Assembly (NCBI GenBank): GCA_003158175.1
Contig: PMHJ01000024.1
Coordinates: 82,443-146,442, forward strand
DNA: 64,000 bases
DNA from: Candidatus Cybelea septentrionalis
GTDB taxonomy: Bacteria > Vulcanimicrobiota > Vulcanimicrobiia > Vulcanimicrobiales > Vulcanimicrobiaceae
Reading direction: 5' to 3'
Of the stretch, positions 8,083 through 16,867 are shown piece after piece; position 1 is the stretch's first letter; each line of letters starts with the position of its first letter. Made by a program: the position numbers and the translations under genes. Below the pieces are notes generated by a model. The model was not told the origin of the DNA and did no database searches. It saw only the letters and a list, made by a program, of their open reading frames with translations.

Positions 8083-8936
8083 GCACCACAATTGACGGCG
8101 CGACAAAACAGACTCCGTTTGGTCGCGAGCAGCGCGCGCTCGACGGAAAGCGCGTCATTAACTACTGGAAAGATGGTCACGTCGGATTCATCGAGATGGA
8201 CGATCCGCCGGCCAACACCTATACGCACGAGATGATGCGGCAACTCGACGAAGCGATTCTCGACGCGCGGTTCGACTCCGACGTCGAGGTCATCGTGCTT
8301 ACCGGCAAGGGCGAAAAGTTCTTTTCGGCCGGGGCCAATATCGGGATGCTCAACCAGGTGACGCCTGAGTTCAAGTACATGTTCTGCCTGCACGCAAATG
8401 AGACGCTGGCGCGGCTCGAGCAAACGTCGAAGCTTGTGATCGCCGCTCTCAACGGGCATTGCGTCGGCGGCGGCCTGGAGATCGCGATGGCGGCAGACCT
8501 GCGCATCGCCCGGAAGGACGCCGGAAAGATCGGTCTTCCCGAAGTCGCGCTCGGAGTTCTGCCGGGAACCGGTGGAACCCAGCGCTTAGCGCGCCTCGTT
8601 GGCAAATCGCGCGCGATCGAGATGATGGTGACGGGCAAGACGGTCAGTTTCGAGCAGGCGATGGAGTGGGGCATGCTCACCGATCTGTTCGAAGGGAATG
8701 CGAGCGAGTTCCGCGAGCAGATCACGGATTACGCCAAACAGTTCTGCTCGCCGAACAAGGCGCCGATGGCCGTCGGCAACATAAAACGCAGTGTCCAGAC
8801 GGGAGCCGAGCTTCCGCTGCAAGACGCGCTTGCGCTCGAACGCGAACTGCAGTCGCTGCTCTTCAAGAGCGAGGATGCGAAAGAAGGGCTCGCGGCTTAT
8901 AACGAAAAGCGTGTCGCCCGCTTCAAGAACAAATAG
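8079..8936 (+). CDS. Enoyl-CoA hydratase/isomerase (crotonase family)
   Basis: A 285-residue crotonase-fold protein. The oxyanion-hole segments are KFFSAGANIGML and NGHCVGGGLEIA, and the catalytic-Glu region is LPEVALGVLPGTGGTQRL. Family members hydrate or isomerise enoyl-CoAs. Coupled by ATGA to the BoxB-like gene, it may act on the epoxide, the dihydrodiol or a ring-opened enoyl-CoA, the place filled by PaaG/PaaF in the paa pathway. It is much shorter than BoxC (about 550 residues), which performs the equivalent ring cleavage in the box pathway. The exact reaction is not determinable from sequence. Confidence 0.87.
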   Translation: MSTTIDGATKQTPFGREQRALDGKRVINYWKDGHVGFIEMDDPPANTYTHEMMRQLDEAILDARFDSDVEVIVLTGKGEKFFSAGANIGMLNQVTPEFKYMFCLHANETLARLEQTSKLVIAALNGHCVGGGLEIAMAADLRIARKDAGKIGLPEVALGVLPGTGGTQRLARLVGKSRAIEMMVTGKTVSFEQAMEWGMLTDLFEGNASEFREQITDYAKQFCSPNKAPMAVGNIKRSVQTGAELPLQDALALERELQSLLFKSEDAKEGLAAYNEKRVARFKNK

Positions 8937-8939
8937 AAG

Positions 8940-9101
8940 ATGAAAAGCTCGTGTCAGGGGTGTGGGCGGAACATTCAAACCGGCGCCGAGGCGCGCGCGT
9001 GCTCCTACGACTGCACCTTTTGTACGGCCTGCGCGGCTGCAATGAACGACCGCTGCCCGAACTGCGGTGGCGCGCTCGAGACCGTAAGCGAGGTTGCCTG
9101 A
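8940..9101 (+). CDS. DUF1272 small zinc-binding protein
   Basis: A 53-residue, cysteine-rich product. Its eight cysteines are arranged C-x2-C (5, 8), C-x3-C-x2-C-x2-C (21, 25, 28, 31) and C-x2-C (39, 42), ending CPNCGG. This matches the DUF1272 family, short proteins that probably bind two zinc ions and have no known function. The ATG lies three bases after the hydratase stop, and the stop overlaps the next gene by 8 bases, so it is embedded in the oxygenase operon. An assembly, redox-sensing or metal-handling role for the oxygenase is conjecture. Confidence 0.85.
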   Translation: MKSSCQGCGRNIQTGAEARACSYDCTFCTACAAAMNDRCPNCGGALETVSEVA

Positions 9102-9378
9102 AGTGGTAGCTGCGTTCATTCTGATGGAGGTCGAAAGGCCGAGGTTGCGCTCGATCGCCGACGATCTGCTGGCGATCGATGGTATCGCCGAAGTCTATTC
9201 CGTCGCGGGCCCGTACGACATGATCGCGATCGTGCGCGTGAAGCAGCATGAAGAGCTCAACGATCTCGTTACGGAACGGGTCGCCGCACTCGACGGTATC
9301 CTCAGCACCGAGACGCTGATCGCCTTTCGTTCGTTCTCGAAGAAAGATTTGGGCCTTCTCTGGGACATCGGCGAGTAG
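9094..9378 (+). CDS. Stand-alone Lrp/AsnC ligand-binding (RAM) domain protein
   Basis: A 94-residue protein consisting only of the alpha-beta RAM domain of Lrp/AsnC regulators (VVAAFILMEVE, IAEVYSVAGPYDMIAIVRV, DGILSTETLIAF), with no helix-turn-helix. Stand-alone RAM proteins oligomerise and bind amino acids or related small molecules, and may modulate partner regulators or enzymes. The start is TTG 9094, overlapping the DUF1272 stop; GTG 9103 is an alternative. As the last gene of the oxygenase operon it may sense a pathway compound, which is inference. Confidence 0.8.
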   Translation: MPEVVAAFILMEVERPRLRSIADDLLAIDGIAEVYSVAGPYDMIAIVRVKQHEELNDLVTERVAALDGILSTETLIAFRSFSKKDLGLLWDIGE

Positions 9379-9382
9379 CGAG

Positions 9383-9513
9383 GTCATCCTTCGACCCGTC
9401 GACAGGCTCAGGGCAGGCTAAGCTCAGGATGACATACGTTAGCGCCTGCGCGAAGCGCAGTCCCGACCCCTTCGACAAGCTCAGAACAGGCTGAGTCGAA
9501 GGGTCAGGATGAC
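9383..9513. repeat. Intergenic REP-like palindromic repeat cluster
   Basis: The gap between the convergent RAM-domain and serine-hydrolase genes is filled with palindromes. GTCATCCT (9383-9390) can pair with AGGATGAC at 9426-9433 or 9506-9513. CTGCGC-GAA-GCGCAG forms a hairpin at 9446-9460. CCCTTCGAC...GTCGAAGGG with an inner CTCAG/CTGAG pair forms a larger hairpin at about 9468-9503. The sequence belongs to the TTCGACAAGCTCAG-type repeat seen between genes in many bacteria. It probably also acts as a transcription barrier between the convergent genes. No REP transposase is in the window. Confidence 0.75.
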
Positions 9514-9517
9514 AAAG

Positions 9518-11263
9518 CTAAGGTAGTTCGACTCGATATAAGTGCATGGCGTCGATGCTCAAACGCTGCGGTTGATTTCCGGCATACGCGTCGAAGCGAA
9601 CGACTGAATCCCCCAGCGCGAAACTTCCGTCTGAGAGCGGCGTCAGCGAATCGGTGCCGTCCAACGTCAACCGATTCTTGACGATTACCACCCGCGTGAT
9701 GGCCGGCTCCCCCAAGTACGTATTTTCATAGCGGCCGGCCAAGGCGTTCCAGCTCGGGGGATAAGCGAACGTGCGCGGTCCGCGATAGCGCTCGCCGCCG
9801 TACCAGCGTGGACCATAGTTAATCTCCACTACTTTTCCGTCGCGATCGCGCCCAAACGCCAGCAGAAAGATCGCAAACTCGGGATCGTCGGCCCAGAAAA
9901 GATCCCGGCCGCGCGGATAGATCTCGATTCGCTTTGCCGCATTCACGATATAGATGCGATCTCCGGCGACGACGACGTGCAATGACGCGCCGTTCGTTGC
10001 AGTATACGTACCCGCATACTCGTTTGCGCGACCGACTCTTGCAGGGTCGCGTGCCGGCGGCGGCGATGGAAGCGGCTCGCCGAGGCTCTGCGCTCGCAAG
10101 ACCCGCATCGCATAGAGCACGATTGCGCACGGATGCAGCGGCGCTTCGACGAGATTTGCGAATGCGATGGCGCCGAAGCCGCGGGTCAGGTTGACCTGCA
10201 TGCACGCCGTATAGCCGGAGATCCCACCGGTGTGGCCGACGAGGTGATCGCCGCCGTCGTTAAAGATGGAAAGCCCGTAGCCGTACTGCCGATAAAACGA
10301 GGGCGCCTCGGCGAGCACCGCACCCGGTGATCCGGCCGGCTCTCCGTTCTTCAAGCGGTCGGGACGCGTCATCGCGGCAAAGGCGGCAGCCGAGATCAGT
10401 CGTCGTCCGTCGCTCGCCATTCCGCCATTCAAGTAGAAACGCATGTACTTCGCCATGTCCTCGGGAGTCGAAAGCACCGAACCGGCGGGAGCGACGAAGT
10501 CCAAGGGAGGCGAGGCAACGAGCGGCGGCTGTTGCGACGGCGGACGATCGTTGTCGCGAAACTGATAGCCGATGGCCGCGCTCGCCATCTCCTCCGGCGT
10601 AAAGACGTCGGAGCTCGCGCTCATTCCGAGCGGCTGCAGAACGCGTGCCCGTACGGCATCGGCCCACGAACGCCCGTCGAGCCGGGCCAGAATCGCACCG
10701 GCCGTAGCGTAGCCATCGTTGGAATACGACCACGAAGTTCCGGGTGCAAACAGCGTTTTTGCCGTGCGTAGTGCGAGGATATCGTACGTGTAGCCCACCT
10801 CGGGCGAGAAATCGTCGGGGGTGCCGGCAGTGTGCGAGAGCAACTCGTGCACGAGTATCGGCCCGCCGAGCGTCTGGATCGAAAACCACGGAAGATATTC
10901 GCGGGCCGGCGCATTGAGGTTGAGGCGTCCGGCGTCGTGGAGCTCGAGCAGCGCGAGCGCGGTCATCGATTTGGTAATCGATCCGATTGGAAATCGAGTC
11001 TGCGGCGTGACGGGAGTCTGTGTGTCGCGATTTGCGTCGCCCAGCGTGATGATTCGCAGCGTTGCGTTTCGGTCGGTGATTGCAACCGAAAGTCCCGGCG
11101 TGCCCTGCTCTTGCATCGCGCGCGGCGCGTAGGCGGCGATCGCATCGAGCGCGTCTGAGCGCGTTGGCGTTTCCTGCGAAGCGCCCGGCGCGCTCGCCAC
11201 GGCGAAAAGCGCGACGGCGATCAGCGTGCAGAAGCTTCGAAAAACGATTGCGTGCCAGGGCAT
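9518..11263 (-). CDS. Secreted serine hydrolase, class C beta-lactamase/esterase family
   Basis: A 581-residue member of the beta-lactamase class C / DD-peptidase / esterase family. After a signal peptide (MPWHAIVF to SAPGAS) come the Ser-x-x-Lys nucleophile motif SITK, the Tyr-x-Asn motif YSNDGYA and HTGGISG, equivalent to the KTG box. The last 180 residues form a separate beta-rich domain often found in this family. The frame is open 38 codons further upstream, but ATG 11263 gives a normal signal peptide and is preferred. Such proteins are mostly esterases or peptidases rather than antibiotic-destroying enzymes. Probably periplasmic or secreted; its substrate is unknown. Confidence 0.82.
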   Translation of the reverse strand: MPWHAIVFRSFCTLIAVALFAVASAPGASQETPTRSDALDAIAAYAPRAMQEQGTPGLSVAITDRNATLRIITLGDANRDTQTPVTPQTRFPIGSITKSMTALALLELHDAGRLNLNAPAREYLPWFSIQTLGGPILVHELLSHTAGTPDDFSPEVGYTYDILALRTAKTLFAPGTSWSYSNDGYATAGAILARLDGRSWADAVRARVLQPLGMSASSDVFTPEEMASAAIGYQFRDNDRPPSQQPPLVASPPLDFVAPAGSVLSTPEDMAKYMRFYLNGGMASDGRRLISAAAFAAMTRPDRLKNGEPAGSPGAVLAEAPSFYRQYGYGLSIFNDGGDHLVGHTGGISGYTACMQVNLTRGFGAIAFANLVEAPLHPCAIVLYAMRVLRAQSLGEPLPSPPPARDPARVGRANEYAGTYTATNGASLHVVVAGDRIYIVNAAKRIEIYPRGRDLFWADDPEFAIFLLAFGRDRDGKVVEINYGPRWYGGERYRGPRTFAYPPSWNALAGRYENTYLGEPAITRVVIVKNRLTLDGTDSLTPLSDGSFALGDSVVRFDAYAGNQPQRLSIDAMHLYRVELP

Positions 11264-11270
11264 CGTTGGT

Positions 11271-11297
11271 GAAGTGGGCGCCTGAAGCGCCCGCTTC
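11271..11297. other. Perfect hairpin between divergent serine hydrolase and cysK
   Basis: GAAGTGGGCGC (11271-11281) and GCGCCCGCTTC (11287-11297) pair over 11 positions with one G-U wobble and a five-base loop (CTGAA). It lies 7 bases upstream of the hydrolase start and about 90 bases upstream of cysK, so it would fall in a leader transcript of either gene. Its function is unknown; no matching riboswitch is recognised. Confidence 0.5.
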
Positions 11298-11383
11298 CTT
11301 CTGCGCGAGACCGTTAGCCATCGAGGAGCCGGTGCCCCGGGCGTGCAACGCTCGAACGAGAAGCGAGGGTTAAGCACAATATC

Positions 11384-12346
11384 ATGGCACGCATCTACGA
11401 CAACTTAGCAGACACGTTCGGCAATACGCCGTTGGTCAGGATTCCGCGGCTCAACGCGGGGATACCCGCGACGGTTCTCGTGAAGATGGAATCGTTCAAT
11501 CCCGCCGGCTCGGTGAAGGATCGGATCGGCCTATCGATGATCGAGGCCGGAGAACGCGACGGCCGCCTGCTGCCCGGGATGACGATCCTGGAACCGACCA
11601 GCGGAAACACCGGCATTGCGCTGGCATTCGTGGCGGCGGCGAAGGGCTATCCGATCATTTTGGTGATGCCCGAGACGATGACGGTCGAGCGGCGTAACCT
11701 GCTCAAAGCATATGGCGCCCAAGTCGTGCTGACGCCGGGATCGGAAGGCATGCCGGGCGCCGTTCGACGGGCAACGGAGATTGTCGCAACCGCCCCCGGC
11801 AAGTATTTCATGCCGCAGCAGTTCGAGAATCCGGCGAACCCGGAAATCCATCGCCGCACGACCGCCGAAGAGATTTGGCGCGACACGGAGGGAGCGGTGG
11901 ACGTCGTCGTGTCGGCGATCGGCACCGGCGGCACGATTACCGGTGTCGGTGAAGTGCTGCGCGCGCGTAAGCCCAGCGTACGGATGATCGCCGTCGAGCC
12001 CGATGCGTCGCCGGTGCTTTCGGGCGGAAAGCCGGGGCCACACAAGATTCAAGGAACCGGCGCCGGATTCGTCCCCAAGGTTCTCAACACCGAGGTTTAT
12101 CAGGAAGTCGTGCGCGTTACGGATGCCGACGCTATCGCAACGGCACGCCGGCTGGCGCGCGAAGAGGGCATGCTCCTCGGCATTTCGGCCGGTGCAAACG
12201 TTTGGGCGGCCCTGAGCGTTGCGGCGCGCCCGGAGTTGCGTGGCAAGACGATCGTGACCTTCGGATGCGATACCGGCGAGCGCTATTTGAGCAATCCCGT
12301 CTTCGCCGAGCAGGAAGCAACGATCGTCGAACCTGCGCTCGTTTGA
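11384..12346 (+). CDS. cysK: Cysteine synthase (O-acetylserine sulfhydrylase)
   Basis: A 320-residue fold-type II PLP enzyme. The PLP lysine is Lys45 in NPAGSVKDR, the substrate loop is [10 protein letters not shown], the phosphate-binding loop is [11 protein letters not shown], and the C-terminal region [10 protein letters not shown] is typical. It makes cysteine from O-acetylserine and sulfide in the cytoplasm. Length and motifs fit CysK/CysM; CysK is favoured by overall resemblance. It is the first gene of a run with asparaginase II, methionine synthase and a TauE-type exporter, overlapping the next gene's TTG start. Confidence 0.9.
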   Translation: MARIYDNLADTFGNTPLVRIPRLNAGIPATVLVKMESFNPAGSVKDRIGLSMIEAGERDGRLLPGMTILEPTSGNTGIALAFVAAAKGYPIILVMPETMTVERRNLLKAYGAQVVLTPGSEGMPGAVRRATEIVATAPGKYFMPQQFENPANPEIHRRTTAEEIWRDTEGAVDVVVSAIGTGGTITGVGEVLRARKPSVRMIAVEPDASPVLSGGKPGPHKIQGTGAGFVPKVLNTEVYQEVVRVTDADAIATARRLAREEGMLLGISAGANVWAALSVAARPELRGKTIVTFGCDTGERYLSNPVFAEQEATIVEPALV

Positions 12347-13350
12347 TCGCGACCGATGAAGTCTATGTCGACGTAACCCGCGGCGGATACGTCGAGTCGG
12401 TTCACCGCGTCGCCGCCTGCGCGGTCGATGCAGGCGGAACGGTGCTCGAGCAGGCCGGCGATATCGAATCGCCGATCTTCCTTCGTTCGGCGGCAAAACC
12501 GTTCATTGCGGCGGCGGCGATTGCCGCCGGCGTGCGCGAACGATTCCATCTCGACCCCCGCGAAATCGCGGTGATGACGGCCTCGCACTCCGGAGAGCCG
12601 TTCCACGTCGCCGCCGTCGCTTCGATCTTGGATAAAATCGGCATGGACGAATCGGCCTTGCAGTGCGGTACGCATCAGCCGTACGACGAGACCGCGGCGC
12701 AGGGACTTGCCGACGCGGGACTGGAACCGACCGCGCTCTATAATAACTGCTCCGGAAAACACGCCGGCATTTTGGCGCTTTGCTTGGCAATCGGCGCCGA
12801 TACAACGACCTACTTGAGCGCCGAGAATCGCGCTCAGCAGCAAATTCTCGCATTGTGCGCGCGCCTCTCCGACGACGACGCTTCGACGTGGCCCATCGCG
12901 ATCGACGGCTGTGGAATTCCGGTTTATGCGACGGGGCTGAGAAAGGCCGCGATCTCTTTTGCGCGGCTCGCGACGCTTTCCGGCGTCGCTTCCGCAGACG
13001 CACGAGCGCTCCGGATCGTGCGCGATGCGATGCTCGCTCATCCGGAGTACGTGGCCGGAACCGCCCAGTTCGACACCGAGCTGATGATCGCCGGAGCTGG
13101 GAACATCGTTTCGAAGGCCGGCGCCGAAGGAGTTCATGCAGCCGCGGCCATTTCCCAAGGTTACGGGTATGCGTCCAAGGTGGTCGACGGCGCTTCACGA
13201 GCGCGGGGACCCTCCTCGATTTCCGCGTTGCGGCGGTTGGGCGTCCTCGACGAGCGTCAAGCCGGCGCACTTGTGCGATTCGCGCGTCCGCCGGTGTATA
13301 ATCGGGCCGGAAACCAGGTGGGCGAGATAGCGAGTCGGGATCGTGTCTGA
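12343..13350 (+). CDS. Asparaginase II family protein
   Basis: A 335-residue protein of the asparaginase II family (PF06089 type), distinct from the classic type I/II L-asparaginases. Characteristic segments are [29 protein letters not shown] and [12 protein letters not shown]. Members hydrolyse asparagine to aspartate and ammonia in the few cases studied. The frame is open upstream inside cysK, but homology begins at the TTG at 12343, which overlaps the cysK stop as TTGA. The stop in turn overlaps the metH GTG by 8 bases. Its placement between cysteine and methionine biosynthesis genes is unusual; aspartate supply for methionine is one possible link. Confidence 0.85.
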   Translation: MIATDEVYVDVTRGGYVESVHRVAACAVDAGGTVLEQAGDIESPIFLRSAAKPFIAAAAIAAGVRERFHLDPREIAVMTASHSGEPFHVAAVASILDKIGMDESALQCGTHQPYDETAAQGLADAGLEPTALYNNCSGKHAGILALCLAIGADTTTYLSAENRAQQQILALCARLSDDDASTWPIAIDGCGIPVYATGLRKAAISFARLATLSGVASADARALRIVRDAMLAHPEYVAGTAQFDTELMIAGAGNIVSKAGAEGVHAAAAISQGYGYASKVVDGASRARGPSSISALRRLGVLDERQAGALVRFARPPVYNRAGNQVGEIASRDRV

Positions 13351-16300
13351 GTACTTGCGCCTGCTCGAAGAGCGGGTCGCGATCTTCGACGGCGCCATGG
13401 GCACGCAGCTCATGGCGCTCGAACTTTCCCCTGAGGACTTTGGCGGCACGGCCCTTCACGGCTGCAACGAAGCGATCGTGCTCACGCGTCCCGATATCGT
13501 TCGCTCGATACACGAGGCCTATCTCGTGGCCGGCGCAGACGTCGTCGAGACCGACTCCTTCACCGCGTCGCGATTAAAGCTCGACGAGTACGGCCTCGGC
13601 GAGCGAACGCAAGAACTCAACTTCCAAGCCGCCGCGATCGCGCGCAAAGCCTGCGACGCCATTTCGACGCCGCAGCATCCTCGCTTCGTCGCGGGCTCCA
13701 TGGGGCCCACCGGAATGCTGATCTCCTCTTCGGATCCGTCGCTCTCGAATATCACGTACCAGCGGCTGCGCGACGTCTATGGCGAGCAGGCGCGAGCGCT
13801 CGTCGAAGGGGGCGCCGATCTGCTCTTGCTCGAGACGATGCAAGATCTGCTCGAGTTAAAGGCGGCAATCGCAGGAATTACCCGTGAGTTCGAGCGCGGA
13901 TTGCGCCGCGTGCCGATTCAGGCGCAACCGACGCTCATCACCGATGGCCGCATGCTCCTGGGCACGGACATCCGTGCGATTCGCGCGACGCTCGACGCGC
14001 TGCCAATCGATGTGATCGGGCTCAACTGTTCGACCGGCCCTTCGCAGATGCGCGACTCGATTCGCTATCTCTGCGAGACGTCACGCTGTTTCGTCAGCGT
14101 CATACCGAACGCGGGGCTCCCCCTCATGGGTCCGCATGGCGAGACGATCTATCCGGAAGGTCCACAGGAGCTGGCCACGGAGCTCGCCGCGTTCGTTCGC
14201 GATTTCGGCGTCAATGCGACCGGCGGCTGTTGCGGTACGACGCCGGCGCACATCAGCGCGCTTCGCGAAGCCGTCGAATCGGTCGAGCGCCCAACGCGAC
14301 CGCGCGCCGATCGCCCGCAAGAGATCGCATCGGCGATGACGGCAATCTCGCTGGAACAGCAGCCGCGACCGCTGATCGTCGGGGAGCGCATCAACGCCCA
14401 AGGTTCGAGGAAGGTCAAGCGGCTGCTCCTCAACGACCGGTACGACGACGTCGTGCTCATCGCGCGGGAGCAAGTCGAGGGCGGCGCGCACGTGCTCGAC
14501 GTATGCTGCGCGCTGACCGAACGCCCCGACGAAGACGAACAGATGCGCGACCTCGTCCGACGGCTCGCGCAATCCATCGAGGCGCCCCTTTCGATCGATT
14601 CGACCGAGCCGAAAGTGCTCGAAACTGCCCTGCAAAACTACCCTGGCCGAGCGATTCTCAACTCGGTGCACCTCGAGTCGGGCCGAGCCAAACTCGACGC
14701 CGTTTTACCGCTTGCGCGCGAGCATGGCGCGGCGGTCGTCGCCTTGACGATCGACGAAAACGGCATGGCGAAAACGGCGGAACGCAAACTCGAGGTCGCT
14801 CGCCGCATCTATGAGATTGCGGTCGGCGAGTACGGTCTTCCGCCGGGGGCATTGATCTTCGACGATCTCACCTTCACGCTGGCAACCGGCGAGCCCGAGT
14901 TCTTAAACTCTGCCGTGGAAACGATCGAAGGCATTCGCCTCATCAAACGCGAGTTGCAGGGCCCGCTCACTTCGCTTGGCGTTTCCAACGTTTCGTTCGG
15001 CCTGCGGCCCAACGCGCGCGCCGCGTTGAACTCGGTCTTCCTGTATCATTGCGTCGAAGCGGGCTTGGACTGCGCGCTCGTCCATCCCAAGGAAATCGTT
15101 CCCTATTTCGAAGTCGACTCGACGGTACGCGAGCTGTGCGACGATCTCGTTTTTAATCGGCGGCCGGACGCGTTGCCGCGGCTCATCGATCATTTCGAGC
15201 GCGAAGCTTCTGACGGCCGCTCGGAGACCGATCGTGCCGCTGCAGAAGAACAGACGGAAGAGACGACGATCGCAGAACGGATTCATCAAGCGATTCTGCG
15301 GCGCCGTAAAGACGGCATCGAGACGAAGATCGATGAAGCTCTGTTGGAAAGAGCGCCGGTGGCGGTACTCAACGAAATCCTCCTGCCCGCTATGAAAGAT
15401 GTCGGGGATCGCTTCGGTCGCGGCGAACTGATTCTGCCGTTCGTCCTGCAATCGGCCGAGGTGATGAAGAAGGCGGTCGCACATCTCGAACAGTTCCTCG
15501 AGCGCTCCGAAGGCGCGACGAAGGGGACCGTCGTCATCGCGACGGTCTTCGGCGACGTGCACGACATCGGGAAGAACCTGGTGCACACGATCCTCGCCAA
15601 CAACGGCTACACGGTGCACGATCTCGGCAAGCAGGTTCCGATGAATACGATTCTCGAGAAGGCTGTTGAAGTAAAGGCCGATGCGATCGGGCTCTCCGCG
15701 CTTTTGGTTTCGACCAGCAAACAGATGCCGGTCTGTCTGGAGGAGCAGGACGCTCGCGGTTTACGATTCCCCGTGATCATCGGCGGAGCCGCGATCAACC
15801 GGGATTTTGGCCGGCGGATCGCGCTCTTGGAGGGCGGTACCCGCTTCTTCGAGCCTGGCGTCTTTTATGCGCGCGATGCGTTCGAAGGACTCGATCTCGT
15901 CGATGCACTTACGAGCGATCCGCAACGGCGGCGAGATCTCGTCGAGCGGACGAAGGGCGAAGCTCTTGCGCAACGTGAACGCCGCCCCGCGGCCGCACCG
16001 TCACGCCCACCGTCGATCTCTGCAGTCAAGGCCGACCGCGCTCCGGTGCCACAACCGCCGTTCTGGGGCGTTCGCATGCTGGACCGAATCGATCTTCGCG
16101 AACTCTGGCCGTGCTTCGATCTGCGCAGCCTCTACCGGCTTTCGTGGGGCGCCGCGAATACAAAAGGCGACGCGTTCGCGCGGCTCGTCAGCGAGGAGTT
16201 CGAGCCTCGCCTGCACCGCTACCAGGCGCAGGCGATTGCGGAGGCCCTGCTCGAGCCAAAGGTCGTGTACGGGTATTTTCCCGCCGCTGGTTTAGGTAAC

Positions 16301-16852
16301 GACATCATTCTTTACGATCCGGTGCAGCCGACCAACGAAATCGCTCGCCTGAGCTTTCCGCGTCAGACCGGCGGAGAGCATTTGAGCATCGCAGATTATT
16401 TGCTCGAGCCCAGCGACGGCGGCTCCAGCGACGTGGTGGCGTTACAGATCGTAACGGTCGGACGCAATGCGACGCAACGGACCGAAGCGTTACAGGCCAC
16501 GGGCGATTACAGCGAATCGTACTTCGTGCATGGCTTTTCGGTGCAGGCCGCCGAGGCGCTCGCCGAGTACGCCCACCGTCACATTCGCCGTGAGCTCGGT
16601 TTAGAGGACGGCCGTGGGAAACGGTATTCCTGGGGCTACGGAGCTTGCCCCGATCTCGGAGCTCACGACGTGGTGTTCGGGCTGCTCGATGCGACCTCGA
16701 AGATCGGAGTAACGCTGACGCCGGCTTTTCAAATCGTTCCCGAGCAATCGACCGCCGCGATCGTGATACATCACCCAAAGGCCGCCTACTTCAACGCCGC
16801 CGCAACCAGGGAGGTCGTGGCGGCTTCCCCGGCAGGCGGCGGGGCGTCGTAG
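13343..16852 (+). CDS. metH: Cobalamin-dependent methionine synthase
   Basis: An 1169-residue, four-module MetH. (1) Homocysteine-binding barrel (about 1-310), with zinc ligands Cys229 (LNCSTGP) and Cys296/Cys297 (GGCCGTT). (2) Pterin-binding barrel (about 340-600). (3) Cobalamin cap and binding domains (about 640-870), with the DVHDIG motif and His740 as cobalt ligand. (4) AdoMet reactivation domain (about 930-1160; YSWGYGACPDLG). It transfers the methyl group of methyltetrahydrofolate to homocysteine. It starts with GTG inside the asparaginase gene. The riboswitch-controlled B12 uptake genes some 5 kb away supply its cofactor. No riboswitch is seen directly upstream. Confidence 0.95.
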   Translation: MSEYLRLLEERVAIFDGAMGTQLMALELSPEDFGGTALHGCNEAIVLTRPDIVRSIHEAYLVAGADVVETDSFTASRLKLDEYGLGERTQELNFQAAAIARKACDAISTPQHPRFVAGSMGPTGMLISSSDPSLSNITYQRLRDVYGEQARALVEGGADLLLLETMQDLLELKAAIAGITREFERGLRRVPIQAQPTLITDGRMLLGTDIRAIRATLDALPIDVIGLNCSTGPSQMRDSIRYLCETSRCFVSVIPNAGLPLMGPHGETIYPEGPQELATELAAFVRDFGVNATGGCCGTTPAHISALREAVESVERPTRPRADRPQEIASAMTAISLEQQPRPLIVGERINAQGSRKVKRLLLNDRYDDVVLIAREQVEGGAHVLDVCCALTERPDEDEQMRDLVRRLAQSIEAPLSIDSTEPKVLETALQNYPGRAILNSVHLESGRAKLDAVLPLAREHGAAVVALTIDENGMAKTAERKLEVARRIYEIAVGEYGLPPGALIFDDLTFTLATGEPEFLNSAVETIEGIRLIKRELQGPLTSLGVSNVSFGLRPNARAALNSVFLYHCVEAGLDCALVHPKEIVPYFEVDSTVRELCDDLVFNRRPDALPRLIDHFEREASDGRSETDRAAAEEQTEETTIAERIHQAILRRRKDGIETKIDEALLERAPVAVLNEILLPAMKDVGDRFGRGELILPFVLQSAEVMKKAVAHLEQFLERSEGATKGTVVIATVFGDVHDIGKNLVHTILANNGYTVHDLGKQVPMNTILEKAVEVKADAIGLSALLVSTSKQMPVCLEEQDARGLRFPVIIGGAAINRDFGRRIALLEGGTRFFEPGVFYARDAFEGLDLVDALTSDPQRRRDLVERTKGEALAQRERRPAAAPSRPPSISAVKADRAPVPQPPFWGVRMLDRIDLRELWPCFDLRSLYRLSWGAANTKGDAFARLVSEEFEPRLHRYQAQAIAEALLEPKVVYGYFPAAGLGNDIILYDPVQPTNEIARLSFPRQTGGEHLSIADYLLEPSDGGSSDVVALQIVTVGRNATQRTEALQATGDYSESYFVHGFSVQAAEALAEYAHRHIRRELGLEDGRGKRYSWGYGACPDLGAHDVVFGLLDATSKIGVTLTPAFQIVPEQSTAAIVIHHPKAAYFNAAATREVVAASPAGGGAS

Positions 16853-16867
16853 GCGTACGGTCTGGCG

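Noticed and set aside
9518-11263. Antibiotic-resistance beta-lactamase
   Set aside because: The motifs fit the broad class C serine hydrolase family with an extra C-terminal domain; most such proteins are esterases or peptidases, and resistance cannot be inferred.
10260-11348. 362-codon frame overlapping the serine hydrolase on the same strand
   Set aside because: It is a shifted reading of the hydrolase, whose SITK, YSN and HTG motifs are intact in the chosen frame.
12503-13513. 336-codon antisense frame over asparaginase II and the metH start
   Set aside because: The translation is Arg-rich and without motifs, typical of antisense frames in high-GC genes.
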